Positions 10,471 through 20,159 of a DNA stretch of 64,000 nucleotides are shown here, in pieces. Made by a program: the position numbers and the translations under genes. The notes under the pieces were generated by a model that made no database searches, was not told where the DNA came from, and worked only from the letters and a program-made list of their open reading frames with translations. The stretch is from contig JAEOAD010000029.1 in assembly GCA_036365145.1 (NCBI GenBank), forward strand, positions 23,833,501 through 23,897,500, read 5' to 3'. The stretch is from Orientallactaga sibirica (taxonomy: Eukaryota; Chordata; Mammalia; Rodentia; Dipodidae). Position 1 is the stretch's first letter. Every line of letters begins with the position of its first letter.

Positions 10471-10944
10471 CACAAGTACCATATGTGAGATACTGATTCA
10501 GAGAATACATAGCCTCTGGAGAACCTTGTTCCAGCCATCCAGGCAATTGTCAACTAGTTGGTGATATAACTCTGTATTGTTTTTGGTGGAAAAATATATT
10601 GCTTCTTTTAATAATACATGGGCATTTAAATTTACAAATCCATTAAACAATTTAATGTAATTGCTGGAATAAGACAGTTAATCTCAGAAAAGATACTCAA
10701 CTTATTATTTTCTGTATTTTAAAGGTTGTTCCACTGCTCTTTCAATCCAGCTTACTCACGATGGTAGGGTGCAAGGTAAGTCCAGCCAATTTCATGAGCA
10801 CAAGCATATTGTAGTACTCTGTGTGTTGTCAAGTCATACCCTTGGCCAGAAGCAATGCTGTGTCAAATAACATGATGGTGTAAGGTATTGTTTAAGTGCT
10901 GCTATTCTCCCATAGTGTACAATATCGCTATTTAATTTTCTAAG

Positions 10945-11015
10945 ACACACGGAGGGAGGGAGGTACGGAGGGAGGGAGGGAAGGTGGGAGTGAGAGAGAG
11001 AGAGAAGGAGGAGAG
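10945..11015. repeat. (GGGA)n / (GA)n purine-rich repeat
   Basis: Interrupted GGAGGGAGGGAGG units followed by GAGAGAGAGAGA. A possible B1-like remnant (TAGCTTGGGCTGGTCCTGCC) follows at about 11,028-11,085. Together they could be a decayed minus-strand SINE with expanded tail. Confidence 0.6.
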
Positions 11016-11089
11016 ACAGATATTGCCATATAGCTTGGGCTGGTCCTGCCTGAGCATTCAGAATGTTAGGATTAGTAGCTTGTGTTCCA

Positions 11090-12095
11090 GTATTTGGTTC
11101 TAAATATAAATATGGAGAGAAACTGAGGAAATCTCTTTCCCTTCGTCCTGTTCTATAGATGAAAGGAAGCTTTAGCTCATGGAGAACAGGGCAGAGAAAC
11201 ACATTTCCTCAATTACCCTCCAGATTGTCTATAGTCTATCCCACCGACAATTATAGAAGAGGAGGTGACATGACTTAGGCTTTCTGGAATCTCCATTAGA
11301 TGAAATAATTTTCAGTACACAGGCCTTTATACTGCCACTTTTCAAAGTAAACTAATCTAAATTAATGTTTTCTTTGCATTTGCCTTTATATTTTTTCAGA
11401 TATCAGTAAGAAACATTCTGATCTATGACTTCTAGAATTTTTTCCATCATATGTATTTTTATTTTTGTTAAATCTTTTCTGCCTTACCAGAAAGTTTACA
11501 CATTTGATGTCAGTTTTATTCATCTATTTTATATCAACAGATGATGCAGAGTGAAAAAGCTATAGAAATAATAGGGGAGGAACCCTTTTTGCTGATGACC
11601 TTCAATGGAACCTCTTTACAAGGTTATACTTGTGACAGGAAAATGCTGTCAAATCCTAAAAAAAATTTACATATCACTTGCTAAAAATTCAGTAATCAAA
11701 ACTTCCAGGCATTTGAAGTTCTTGGGTGTTTTTTGTATGTTTATTATATGCATGAGACCCTTCAATTTAATTCCTAGCACAAATTATCATAATTTAAAAA
11801 ATTCAATTCTAGTCTTCCTTTTAATAACTTTCCAAATGTTCATTTTGTTTTTGTCTAAAAAGAATTTTTTTTCTGTTTTTATTCCTTGTTTTCTAATAAA
11901 TACCTTCATAAAGATACAGACTCCTAAGTCTTCCTTCTATCACATATCATCTTAAATAGCAGTCTGTAGCAGAGGCAAACTGATATGAAATACAAATATT
12001 CAAAAACACAATATATAAAGTCAGAAATAATAAGGCTAATTCAACAGAAATCAGATGTTCATGAAAGAAAAGATCATCTATTACAGAGTTCATTA
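11090..12095. other. Mostly unique AT-rich DNA
   Basis: Only a possible ID-like scrap at about 11,735-11,790 (ATGCATGAGACCCTTCAATT then AATTCCTAGCAC) is recognisable. The 116-codon plus-strand ORF at 11,605-11,955 is low-complexity (I/F/L/N-rich), crosses that scrap and shows no domain. Confidence 0.45.
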
Positions 12096-12097
12096 TC

Positions 12098-12243
12098 AAT
12101 TTTTTATTGAGAAGAGGTTTTGCTACATAACCCAGGCTGATGTGCATACTATACAGATCAGGCTAGCCTCTATCTTGAATAATGTTTCAGGTTCTGACTA
12201 CCACATGCTTGGATTACAAGCACATACTACTATAGTCAGAACT
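12098..12243 (-). mobile_element. Diverged B1-like SINE
   Basis: GAGAAGAGGTTTTGCTACAT, AACCCAGGCTGATGTGCATA, ATCAGGCTAGCCTCTATCTT and ATGCTTGGATTACAAGCACA follow B1 order on the minus strand; substitutions are many. Confidence 0.6.
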
Positions 12244-12250
12244 GAAGGCA

Positions 12251-12251
<1 letters not shown>

Positions 12252-12281
<30 letters not shown>

Positions 12282-12282
12282 G
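12252..12282. repeat. (GT)n microsatellite
   Basis: GTGTGTGTTTGTGTGTGTGTGT, one T interruption, immediately 3' of the B1-like element. About 30 bases. Confidence 0.9.
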
Positions 12283-13177
12283 TGCAGTGGGTTGACATTT
12301 TTGGTTGATATTACCAATGAAACAGGACCTTGTGTGCCATGATAAGCAATCACTCTGCCACTGAATATATCCTAAGCCCCAGAGTTCCTTAATATTAATA
12401 CAATAGTGAGGGTTGACCCTATGTACTATCAAATGTTTAGCAACATTTCTATTTGGCATCTGCCCAGTTATAACAAGGAAAAATACTTCTATATGTTGTT
12501 AAATATCCACAAGGATGGTGATGATAATCACACCTGATTGAGAACCAGTGACCCAGTACACTATGTATGTCTCCCATCCTAGTCAGAAATTCATAATCTT
12601 GAAAAATGCTAGATCTCATTGGCCTCTCTATAAACAAAAGTCACTCCAATATTATACCACTGCAACAATACCTTCAATTGAAATGTAACTAGCAGATCTT
12701 AGAGCATATGGGGAGCAGGCAGAGCTGTGATTGAGTACTTGCATATGGATGAAAAAATTAATTAAAGCTGCAACAGGGTGTCATTAAAATCCCTCTGGTG
12801 TTCTGAACAAAGGTGAAGGTAAGATGTCTGTGCCATTCCTTTGTTTTATAATGCCATGCTAGGAGACTTACTCTGCTGTTTGCCTATAGCTCATTAAAGA
12901 TTCTGACTTCCCTCCAAAACACTATTTGGAGTATATTTTTTAATTTCATCCATTTACTTAGTTTTATTTTTTGTTCTCAAAATCACTGTGCTTGGCACCA
13001 TACTAACTTCCGAATTCCCTCTTAATTTCCTATCAATTTTTTCTGAATATATCCCATCTAAAATATATAAAGCTAAAAATTCAGAGGGAGGAAGAGATGA
13101 ACAAAACTAACTACATATGAAAATAATTAAGCATTGAACCTGCTCAGAAATATTCAGGCATATTACATGTATAATAA

Positions 13178-13372
13178 CAGGGAGAGAAAGACAGATTACT
13201 TGGTAAGTGCTCACCTCCTAAGCATGAGGAATGGAGTTCAGACTCCCTTGCAACTGCCAGGTAAACATGGTAGCCTGCTTATACTCCCAGATCTTAGAAA
13301 GTAGCCAAATTACTGAGCTTTGGGTTCAAGTGAGAAACTCTGTTTTAATAAATAAAGTGTTTCAATAAATAA
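13178..13372 (+). mobile_element. B4/ID-like SINE, diverged
   Basis: ACAGATTACTTGGTAAGTGC, CCTCCTAAGCATGAGGAATG, GGAGTTCAGACTCCCTTGCA and CTGCTTATACTCCCAGATCT resemble the ID head plus B1-like body of B4. It ends in AATAAATAAAGTG. Confidence 0.4.
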
Positions 13373-13461
13373 AATGATTGAGGAAGATACTTGATGCTAA
13401 ACCTCTAGCCAACAAATGCATGCCTCTTCTCTCTCTCTCTTTTTCTCTCTCTCTCTTTCTC

Positions 13462-13709
13462 AAATCTTATATTTATTTATTTATTTGAGAGAGAGAGAAA
13501 AAGAGATAGATATATATAGAGAGAGGGAGGGAGGGAGGAAAGGAAGGAGAGAGAATGGGTGTGCCAGGGCTTCTAGCCACTGCAAACAAACTCCTAATGC
13601 ATGTGCCTCCTTGTGCATCTGCCTTACATGAGTACTGGGGAACTGAGCCTGGGTCCTTAGACTTCTTCATAGGCAAGCACCTTAACCATTAACCCATCTC
13701 TCCAGTCCC
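13462..13709 (-). mobile_element. B2-superfamily SINE (type B)
   Basis: Minus-strand copy: TATTTATTTATTTATTTGAG tail, GA/GGGA block with a GATAGATATATATAGA variant, then GAGCCTGGGTCCTTAG and ATTAACCCATCTCTCCAGTC. A (CT)n run at 13,430-13,462 precedes it. Confidence 0.85.
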
Positions 13710-13984
13710 CGAATTACTAAACGTTTTTCTGGGAGGGAGTACAAAAGAGGCTAGGGTCAAGCTGAATTCACCATGACTTCAAAAGTAAATGCATTGGTGT
13801 TACCTTCTTTTTATTACTTTTAATTTTCCTATTATAGAAGCAGTAGTATTTTAAATAGAAACATATTTAAAAATTTTAATATATTTTTTAATTAGGAAGC
13901 ACTCACATGTATAATGTTATCAAGTGCTTAGCTTATAGTCCAGCAACCTTTTCTATAAAACAAGCAGTGAACTGCTTACTATGT

Positions 13985-14172
13985 GGTGAAAAGATTTGCA
14001 CTATGGTGGTGACCACTGGGGTGACTCAAAAGGTGCCACCATGCTGAGAAGAAGGGACAGAGTGTTCTCAGCACTGAAATATCTCTATCACACCTTCCAA
14101 GGCTTGGGGTCCCTTGCAGAAGAGGTGGTGGAAAGAATGTAAGAAGCAAAGGTTGGACTCCGAAAGCGAGGA
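13985..14172 (+). mobile_element. L1 3' UTR fragment (first subtype)
   Basis: CTGAGAAGAAGGGACAGAGT, CAGCACTGAAATATCTCTAT, CCAAGGCTTGGGGTCCCTTG and GGAAAGAATGTAAGAAGCAA match the L1 3' end at 25,050-25,170. Its 3' terminal part is absent, replaced by a second L1 3' UTR. Confidence 0.65.
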
Positions 14173-14640
14173 AAGGATCAGCCTATCACACCCTACCAGG
14201 GCCCCAGCTGAAACCATAGAGTAACGGGGGAAATGGGCAAGAGTGCAGCTTTCTTGGTGATCCTGATATCAACACAAAGGTGAAGGAAGTAGACACAGAG
14301 AACACACAACTCCTACTAAAGCAGATATCCAGAGACACAGACAAGACCTCATCACTAAAATAGACCTTAAATGGACCCAACATGGCTCAGAAATTCATGG
14401 AAGAGAGGGTGTAAAGATTGTTAGAGCCACAAATTGGGACATTATACACAGAGACATTGCCTCTTCCACATAACTGGTGGATACCCCCACAATGCACAAC
14501 CCACATTCCCCAACAAAGAGGGTCCCTTCCAAGGGGAGGACAGGGAGCAGGCTATCGATGGTACAAACATGAATGCATTCACACTGTGTGCATAACTAAT
14601 AAAAAAAGAGAGTATAGCAAAAAAAAAAAAAAAAAAAAAA
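14173..14640 (+). mobile_element. L1 3' UTR with poly(A) tail (second subtype)
   Basis: CCCTACCAGGGCCCCAGCTG, AGCTTTCTTGGTGATCCTGA, AACATGGCTCAGAAATTCAT, GATTGTTAGAGCCACAAATT and GCATAACTAATAAAAAAAGA, then an A run at about 14,620-14,643. It parallels 29,540-29,985, so it is a 5'-truncated L1 insertion. The ORF at 14,418-14,897 reads through this noncoding sequence. Confidence 0.75.
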
Positions 14641-14689
14641 AAACCTCAGCATCATCAGGCTCATGCTTCTTTCTCCTCAAGATCAAGAT

Positions 14690-14812
14690 ACTTTCTTGGG
14701 GAAAAAGAAAAAGATTGAAGAGAAGAAAAAGGAATGGAAAGCTGAAAGAAAAAGACAATAAAGGTAAAGAAAGGGAAGGGAAGGAAAAGGAAAAGAAGAG
14801 AAAGCAAACTAA
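14690..14812. repeat. Purine-rich (GAAA/GGAAA) tract
   Basis: Strongly asymmetric A/G stretch just 3' of an L1 poly(A) tail: GGGAAAAAGAAAAAGATTGA ... AAGGGAAGGGAAGGAAAAGG. The intervening 14,644-14,690 sequence is unassigned. Confidence 0.6.
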
Positions 14813-15135
14813 AACTTTTTATAATAAAAAATGGTGCAAAAATTATACAGACTATACCACTGCTGCCCTCTGGAATGTGAAAAGCACATTCTGGTGAGAA
14901 ATCCATTCAACGAAGGGTAGCTTGACTCGAATGAAGGGGACCATACTAGGAACAAGCTAGAAATAGGGAGGTAAGAATAAATCTGCATGTAGGACTTCAT
15001 ACATATCTCCAGTGATTTCAAAACACAAAGGCTTTCATCTACTGAGATGTCTTTAATTGGCAAATTACATTTCTACTTCAACTGCTGTTAATATAAGGTT
15101 GTGACAAGTATAGAGAATCATGTATACTATAAAAT

Positions 15136-15140
15136 ACTTT

Positions 15141-15187
<47 letters not shown>

Positions 15188-15191
15188 TTTT
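15136..15191. repeat. (TTTA)n microsatellite
   Basis: About thirteen uninterrupted TTTA units; a 17-base T run follows at about 15,249-15,265. Possibly the expanded tail of a lost minus-strand SINE. Confidence 0.9.
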
Positions 15192-15825
15192 AGCAACAGT
15201 GATTGAATACAAGGAACTAGGAAAGGTGACTGGAGCTGAGTTGGAGGTTTTTTTTTTTTTTTTTTCAAATAAGTTCTTTCATTTTGATATTAAAAGCCCT
15301 TTGTTTCTCAGGGCTGTTACAGTCCTTAATAGGAATATGCACATCACTGTCTACAACCAGATAGCTTAAATAAAATGTTATCAGACTGTTACTAAGCCAC
15401 TTCTTTTTACCCCTAAGACCCTGGGCAGATTGGATACCACCAGGAAGCCAGAAGCTCCAAGCAGGTAAGACTATTCCTCTTGCGTATTCTTTGTCCTGCT
15501 CACAGCTGGTGAGGTGGCACCATGCCAACTGCACTGTGTTTCCAATAACTAAAAGCCATTCCTACTGAGTTCTACACACCAGAAATATCCTTGCATTTCA
15601 TGATAAGATGTGTGAAAGGAAAGTCTGAAATAGTGCCTTGATAGATAATCAGAGTATAACAGTTTTGTAATTTTAGAAGGTTCTGACCAATGCACTTGAA
15701 TGAGGATCTTGTGTCTTGTTTGTCAAATATCAGTTTTCATCATTTTTTTAAAGTATGTATTTCCACCGGGTAAATTAAATTTAGAAAATGAAGGAAATTT
15801 TCTGATTTATGGATTTATGTATATC

Positions 15826-15913
15826 TGACTTTCTGTAGGTACTCATAAATTGAACCCAGGCCAGTATGTACTGCAACAAGTTCCTTTAACCACTGAGCCA
15901 TTTCCCTAGCCCT
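15826..15913 (-). mobile_element. B2-type SINE head fragment
   Basis: GGTACTCATAAATTGAACCC, AGTTCCTTTAACCACTGAGC and CATTTCCCTAGCCC are the complement of a tRNA-like SINE head. The CT block and tail are not evident. Confidence 0.55.
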
Positions 15914-16354
15914 CTTTTTGGGATATATTGGGGATTCTCAAGTATCAGACCACCCAAAACCAACTATCTGAGACATCAAAACAGAAACTACAATGTCATA
16001 TTTAACCTACAGGAAGAAGTCATATGCTCTCATTTCATCATATGGTATAAGGTTCCCCCAATTTCCCTATAGAACAGACCTAGACAGAATAGTGAGAAAG
16101 AGCTGTGAGCCATCTTTGAGACTGATGACTTCCAGCTAGCATTGAGGAGAAGCATATTTTACTGATATCAAGACTCTACCTGACCTAGCAGAAACTTTCT
16201 TGTTCATTATCAGCTACTACTACCTACTCCATCATGTATGTACCCCTTCATAAAAATATAAGGGAAGATCTTTTGCTGGTTTCCATTCATTTCCAAAATT
16301 GTCTCTCTTCTCAGCTATTCTTAAATGTTTTTGTTTCTAAGCTAGTCTTGTACT

Positions 16355-16745
16355 GCTGTGGTTAAAATATTTGATGTTTTCTCCAAAATTCATCTTGAAA
16401 TTTAATCATAAATAGTCATGAAAAGTGGCCTGTGGAACATAATTAAATCATGATGGGAGATTTTTTGGGAAAAGGAGAAAGCCTCTTTCTATAAAGGCTT
16501 GATAGAGGTAGTTTCTTAAATTTCCATTTTACTTTTACCACGTGAGGACAGGTTCAGTGCCCCTATTCCCAACTTCTCCAGAGGAGGCAGAATTCAGGTT
16601 CACCTTGGAAGCAAACACTGGACTCTCCTCAGAAATGAACATTGTATTGAACATTTCATATTACAAAACTATATTTTTGTTTCTATTCTTTATAAATTAC
16701 CCAGCCTGTGATATTTTGATATATTAGCCAATGGGTTAAGACATA
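16355..16745 (+). mobile_element. MLT/MST-like MaLR LTR
   Basis: TTCATCTTGAAATTTAATCA, AATTAAATCATGATGGGAGA, CCACGTGAGGACAGGTTCAG and TTTATAAATTACCCAGCCTG appear in the order of an MLT1/MST-class LTR, including the conserved TTATAAATTACCCAG segment near its 3' end. No internal region follows, so a solo LTR is likely. The 61-codon ORF here is incidental. Confidence 0.7.
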
Positions 16746-17152
16746 TGATCACTTCTATATTTACAATTTTCTGCACATATCTCTTAATACATGCCTATAG
16801 AATCTGAATTCCATAATTAAAATCCCAGTTCAAATTATTCTTCCTCCAGAAACATTTTTTAACATTTCTGTATACTCAGATGGTCAAAGGTAAGTAATTC
16901 ACTAAAATTTTAAGTTAAAGACATTTAATGTGTATGAAAATTAAAATCTGAACATGAATTTAATGTTTATAATATTTTCACTGTTGTAAAATGACATTGC
17001 AACTGAATCATCCCAAATCCTATGCCAGAAAACCGTTAAAAGTCTCACATAATTTCTACATCATTCAAAATACAATGTAAAATTGGAGAAAAACTGATTT
17101 CTAGAAAATAACATGATTACATATGACATCAATAGTTAACCAATTCTTGGAT

Positions 17153-17920
17153 TCCCTGCTCTCGAGTATACACTCATGAAGCATGTATGCCAGATTTCCC
17201 TGTTCCCCAGCTCCTCTCAGTTCCATGGTCCCAGTAGGTTCCCCTGAGTCTGGCTCAGGGCTGCCAGGACCCTGCTGGCTTGCTGCAGAAGCAGGCCCTG
17301 TGCCCCACCTTCCTAATTCAAGTGTCCCTGAGTCCCCAATTCCTGAACTCCCTGCTCCAGAGGGTGCATGCACAGAGTAAGTAGGCCATATCTTCCTGTT
17401 CTCCACCTAGTCCTTCTATTTCTCCAAGTTTCCCAGTCCTGGTAGGTTACCCTGTGACTGGCTTGGGGTGCTTGGACCCTGCAAGCTTTCTGCAGAAGCA
17501 GGCCTCTTGCTCTGCCTTCCTGGTATAGGGGTTCCTGTGTCACCAAGTCCTGAATCCCCTGCTCCAGAGGCTTCATGCTGGGAGTGAGTAGGCCAGAGTT
17601 CCTGGTTGGTTCCCCACCTCCCAGTTCCATGGTCCCCATGCTGGCACTGTTACCTTGTGAAGGCCTGGTACCTGTGTGTGAACTATAGAAGCAGGCCTTT
17701 TGCTCTGGTATCCTGATTGGCTCCTGTGTATCCAAAGTCCCATTCCAATGAGTCAGAGGGTACACTGGCCACTGTGGGAGCTGGTGTCTTGATGCTGCAT
17801 CGCCAGCATCTTGGCTCCTGGTTTCCCAACACCTAATCCCCATGTTCTGAAGAGATCATGCAAGTGGAAGGAGTAGACCAGAGCTCCAAGTTCCCCAGGT
17901 ACCTTTTATGTACCTGTAAT
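17153..17920 (+). repeat. Tandem ~200-bp L1 promoter monomers
   Basis: A diverged unit recurs: the mark CCCTGCT(C)C(A)GAG sits at 17,154, 17,350 and 17,557, and AGAAGCAGGCC at 17,287, 17,494 and 17,687, giving spacings of 196, 207, 207 and 193 bases. A shorter partial unit ends near 17,920. The region is GC-richer than its surroundings. The position directly upstream of ORF1 makes this a monomeric L1 5' UTR, as known in murine L1s. Confidence 0.75.
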
Positions 17921-18063
17921 CTCCACATTCTGCACATCTGTGGTTATAATCACATACTACACCAGCACATCAATCCAGTTCACATTTAAAGCATACCACT
18001 CTCTGAATATCCTACAAGGACAAATCCTTGCTTCCTCCTCAATAGAATAAAACATTTCCCCAA

Positions 18064-18103
18064 GATGGATAAACTGCAATACAAAAAAAAAAAAAAAAAA
18101 AAA
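18064..18103. repeat. A run in L1 leader just before ORF1
   Basis: After AAGATGGATAAACTGCAATAC comes a run of about 21 A. In L1 copy 2 the same place (55,592-55,632) is occupied by (CA)n instead. Confidence 0.85.
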
Positions 18104-18132
18104 GTCAGAAAACTGATAGATCTCCTCCAAGG

Positions 18133-19152
18133 ATGCCTAGACCCACAATGGAAGACTCCAATGAAATCATAGAGAAATTGCCAGAAATTGTATCCAAAAA
18201 TGACAACAAAACAACCAAAGTAATCCTGATCAAAAGAATTGCAGAACTGGAAGCAAATCATCAAAAACCAATAATTGTTTCAATGAAATTGAGTCAAAAT
18301 CATCTCTTAGAGAATTCAGCTTTTGAGAGTAGGCTTAACATAATTAAAAAAAAATTAGAACCCTAAAAAATGAAATAACCAATTGATAAAGATTAAGGAA
18401 GACTTGATCAAATGCAAGCATGAATGCCAGGATGCATCAAGAAAATCAGAACTCTAACAGAAATCTAACCTCAAAAAATGATGGACAGAGTGCAAAATAA
18501 CATAACATAAAAGAAATATTAAATAGAGCTTATACAAACCTCTCTAGAAGCCCTCATTAACAGAATTTCTCATGTGGAAGACAGAACCTGGGACCTGGAA
18601 AACAAGACAGAAGAAATTGATCAGGAGGCCAAAAACTTTGCTAAGTTCAAAAACTCTAGTGAACAGAATACAAAAGAACTGTGGGATACACAAAAATGAC
18701 CAAACATCTGGATCATGACTATACTAGAAGGAGAGAAAATTCAGGCCAAAGGCATTGAGAAGATTTTCAACAAAATTATTGAAACAAAATTTCCAGATCT
18801 ATCAAAAGAATGGCCCATGTAGATACAAGAAGCCCACAGAACACCAAACAGACAGGACCAAAAAAGCAATTCTCTAAGGCACATAATACTTAAAATTCTT
18901 AACAATGAAAACAAATAGAGAGTGCCAAAAGCAACAAGAGAGAAACAACTTATTGTATACAATGGCAATCCTGTCTACATTACCTCAGATTTCTCAGTGG
19001 AAATCCTGAAAGCCAGAAAGGCCTGGAATGGAACACTTCAAAATCTAAAAAGCTATGGCTTCCAACCCAATATACTCTACACATCAAAAGTATCCCTCAA
19101 AATAGTGAAAGGAAAAATTTCCATGAAGAAAGTCAACTCTATAATTATATGA
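18133..19152 (+). pseudogene. L1 ORF1 pseudogene
   Basis: ORF1 encodes the RNA-binding chaperone of the L1 particle. A first open stretch begins with Met at 18,133 and stops near 18,366 after a helical, coiled-coil-like N-terminus. After stops and frame changes the RRM/C-terminal part is clear: NKIIETKFPDL, QEAHRTPNRQD, ATREKQLIVYNGNPV, ITSDFSVEILKARKAWN and ILYTSKVSLKI. Stops at 18,697 (after WDTQK), 18,820 and 18,915 disable it. Confidence 0.8.
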
Positions 19153-19319
19153 ACACAAAGTCAAATGTGCAAAGAATATTTCAGGGAATACTCCACACAG
19201 AACTGTCAAACAGCCAATCACAAGAGCCAACAAAAAGAAGATCACAATAAACAAAAATAGACAAGGCCAAAAGGAGTACAATATACAAGAAAGCACCAAA
19301 GCCCATAGAACACCTCATC

Positions 19320-19805
19320 ATGGCAGGGATTGATTCAACCCTCATTATTATAAACTTAAACACTAATGCTCTTAACTCACCCATCAAAAGACACAAGTTA
19401 ACAAGGTGGATAACAAAAATAGATCCATCTCTCTGCTACCTCCAAGAATCCCACCATACCACTAAAGACAGACACCTCTTCAGGGTGAAAGGATGGAAAA
19501 TGATATTCCAGACAAATGAAAATGAGCAAACAGGTGTTGCTATAGTAATATCTGGTAAAATAGCCTTCAAACCAAAAGCAATCAAAAAGGACAAAGAAGA
19601 CCATCAAGGGAATGATCCAACATAAGAACATCACAATCATATCTATAAGTTCCAAACACAGGTGCACCATAGTTTATAACACAAAATCTACTTGACAACA
19701 AAACAGAAAGTAACAGCAACACCGTCATAGTCACAGACTTCAATACCACTATCATCAATAGACAGATCTCCAAGCAGGAAATAAACAGGGAAACAATACA
19801 GTTCA
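19320..19805 (+). pseudogene. L1 ORF2 N-terminus (endonuclease domain), truncated
   Basis: ORF2 begins at the ATG at 19,321 and stays open for about 100 codons. Signature segments of the APE-type endonuclease are visible: NALNSPIKRHKLTRWI, DPSLCYLQESHH (catalytic QE pair), VKGWKMIFQTNENEQTGVAI. Stops near 19,623 break it, but the VTDFNTTI segment (about 19,730) is still recognisable. Reverse transcriptase and C-terminus are absent. Confidence 0.8.
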
Positions 19806-20150
19806 ACAATACCTACCAAAGCAGAGATCCAGAGGCTCCTAAGAGCTCATCACTGAGGTAGACTTCAAACTCACCCCCCCAGGGCTCAGGAAATTTTGTG
19901 GAGGAGGGGATGGAAAAATTTTAAGAGCCACAAGTTGAGACATCATACCCAGAGGCATTCCCTCCCCCACAAAATAACTGATTGCTGCTCTTACAATGCA
20001 TAAACTACAACCCCATGGGGAATACTTGCAACCCCAATGAGGAGCATCTCCAACGGAATGGGTCAGGGATTAGGGGAAAGAAGGTACCAACACGTGATGT
20101 ATCCATACAAAATATGTTGCTAATGATAATAATAATAACATAAAAAATAG
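19806..20150 (+). mobile_element. L1 copy 1 3' UTR
   Basis: CAGAGATCCAGAGGCTCCTA, GAGCTCATCACTGAGGTAGA, TTTTAAGAGCCACAAGTTGA, AGGTACCAACACGTGATGTA and CCATACAAAATATGTTGCTA, as in other 3' UTRs in this window (50,400-50,535; 59,000-59,310). It joins endonuclease sequence directly at about 19,800-19,815. Confidence 0.8.
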
Positions 20151-20159
20151 ATAGTTAAC

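Larger units (their letters stand above)
17141..20150 (+). mobile_element. L1 copy 1: monomeric 5' UTR, broken ORF1, ORF2 N-terminus, 3' UTR
   Basis: A LINE-1 with recognisable 5' UTR, ORF1, start of ORF2 and 3' UTR but only about 3 kb long, because everything between the endonuclease domain and the 3' UTR is missing. The nine-base repeat ATAGTTAAC at 17,132-17,140 and 20,151-20,159 is a plausible target-site duplication. The ORFs carry stops and frameshifts, so the copy is inactive. Confidence 0.8.

Noticed and set aside
10834..11202. 122-codon minus-strand ORF
   Set aside because: The SLLLLSLSHSHLPSLPPYLP part comes from the (GGGA)n/(GA)n repeat. No supporting splice or domain evidence.
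14644..14690. Processed pseudogene scrap (TCATGCTTCTTTCTCCTCAA)
   Set aside because: It looks cDNA-like but I could not match it to a gene, and it is too short to support.
14418..14897. 159-codon ORF with lysine-rich C-terminus
   Set aside because: It reads from an L1 3' UTR through its poly(A) tail (poly-Lys) into a purine-rich tract; not a gene.
15136..15191. CRISPR-like or satellite array
   Set aside because: The regular repeats in this window are microsatellites and L1 monomers; no spaced repeats or cas genes, and the DNA is mammalian.
17313..17843. Cellular gene on the minus strand
   Set aside because: The ORF is confined to the L1 promoter monomers and shows their periodicity; listed as a possible antisense L1 ORF only.
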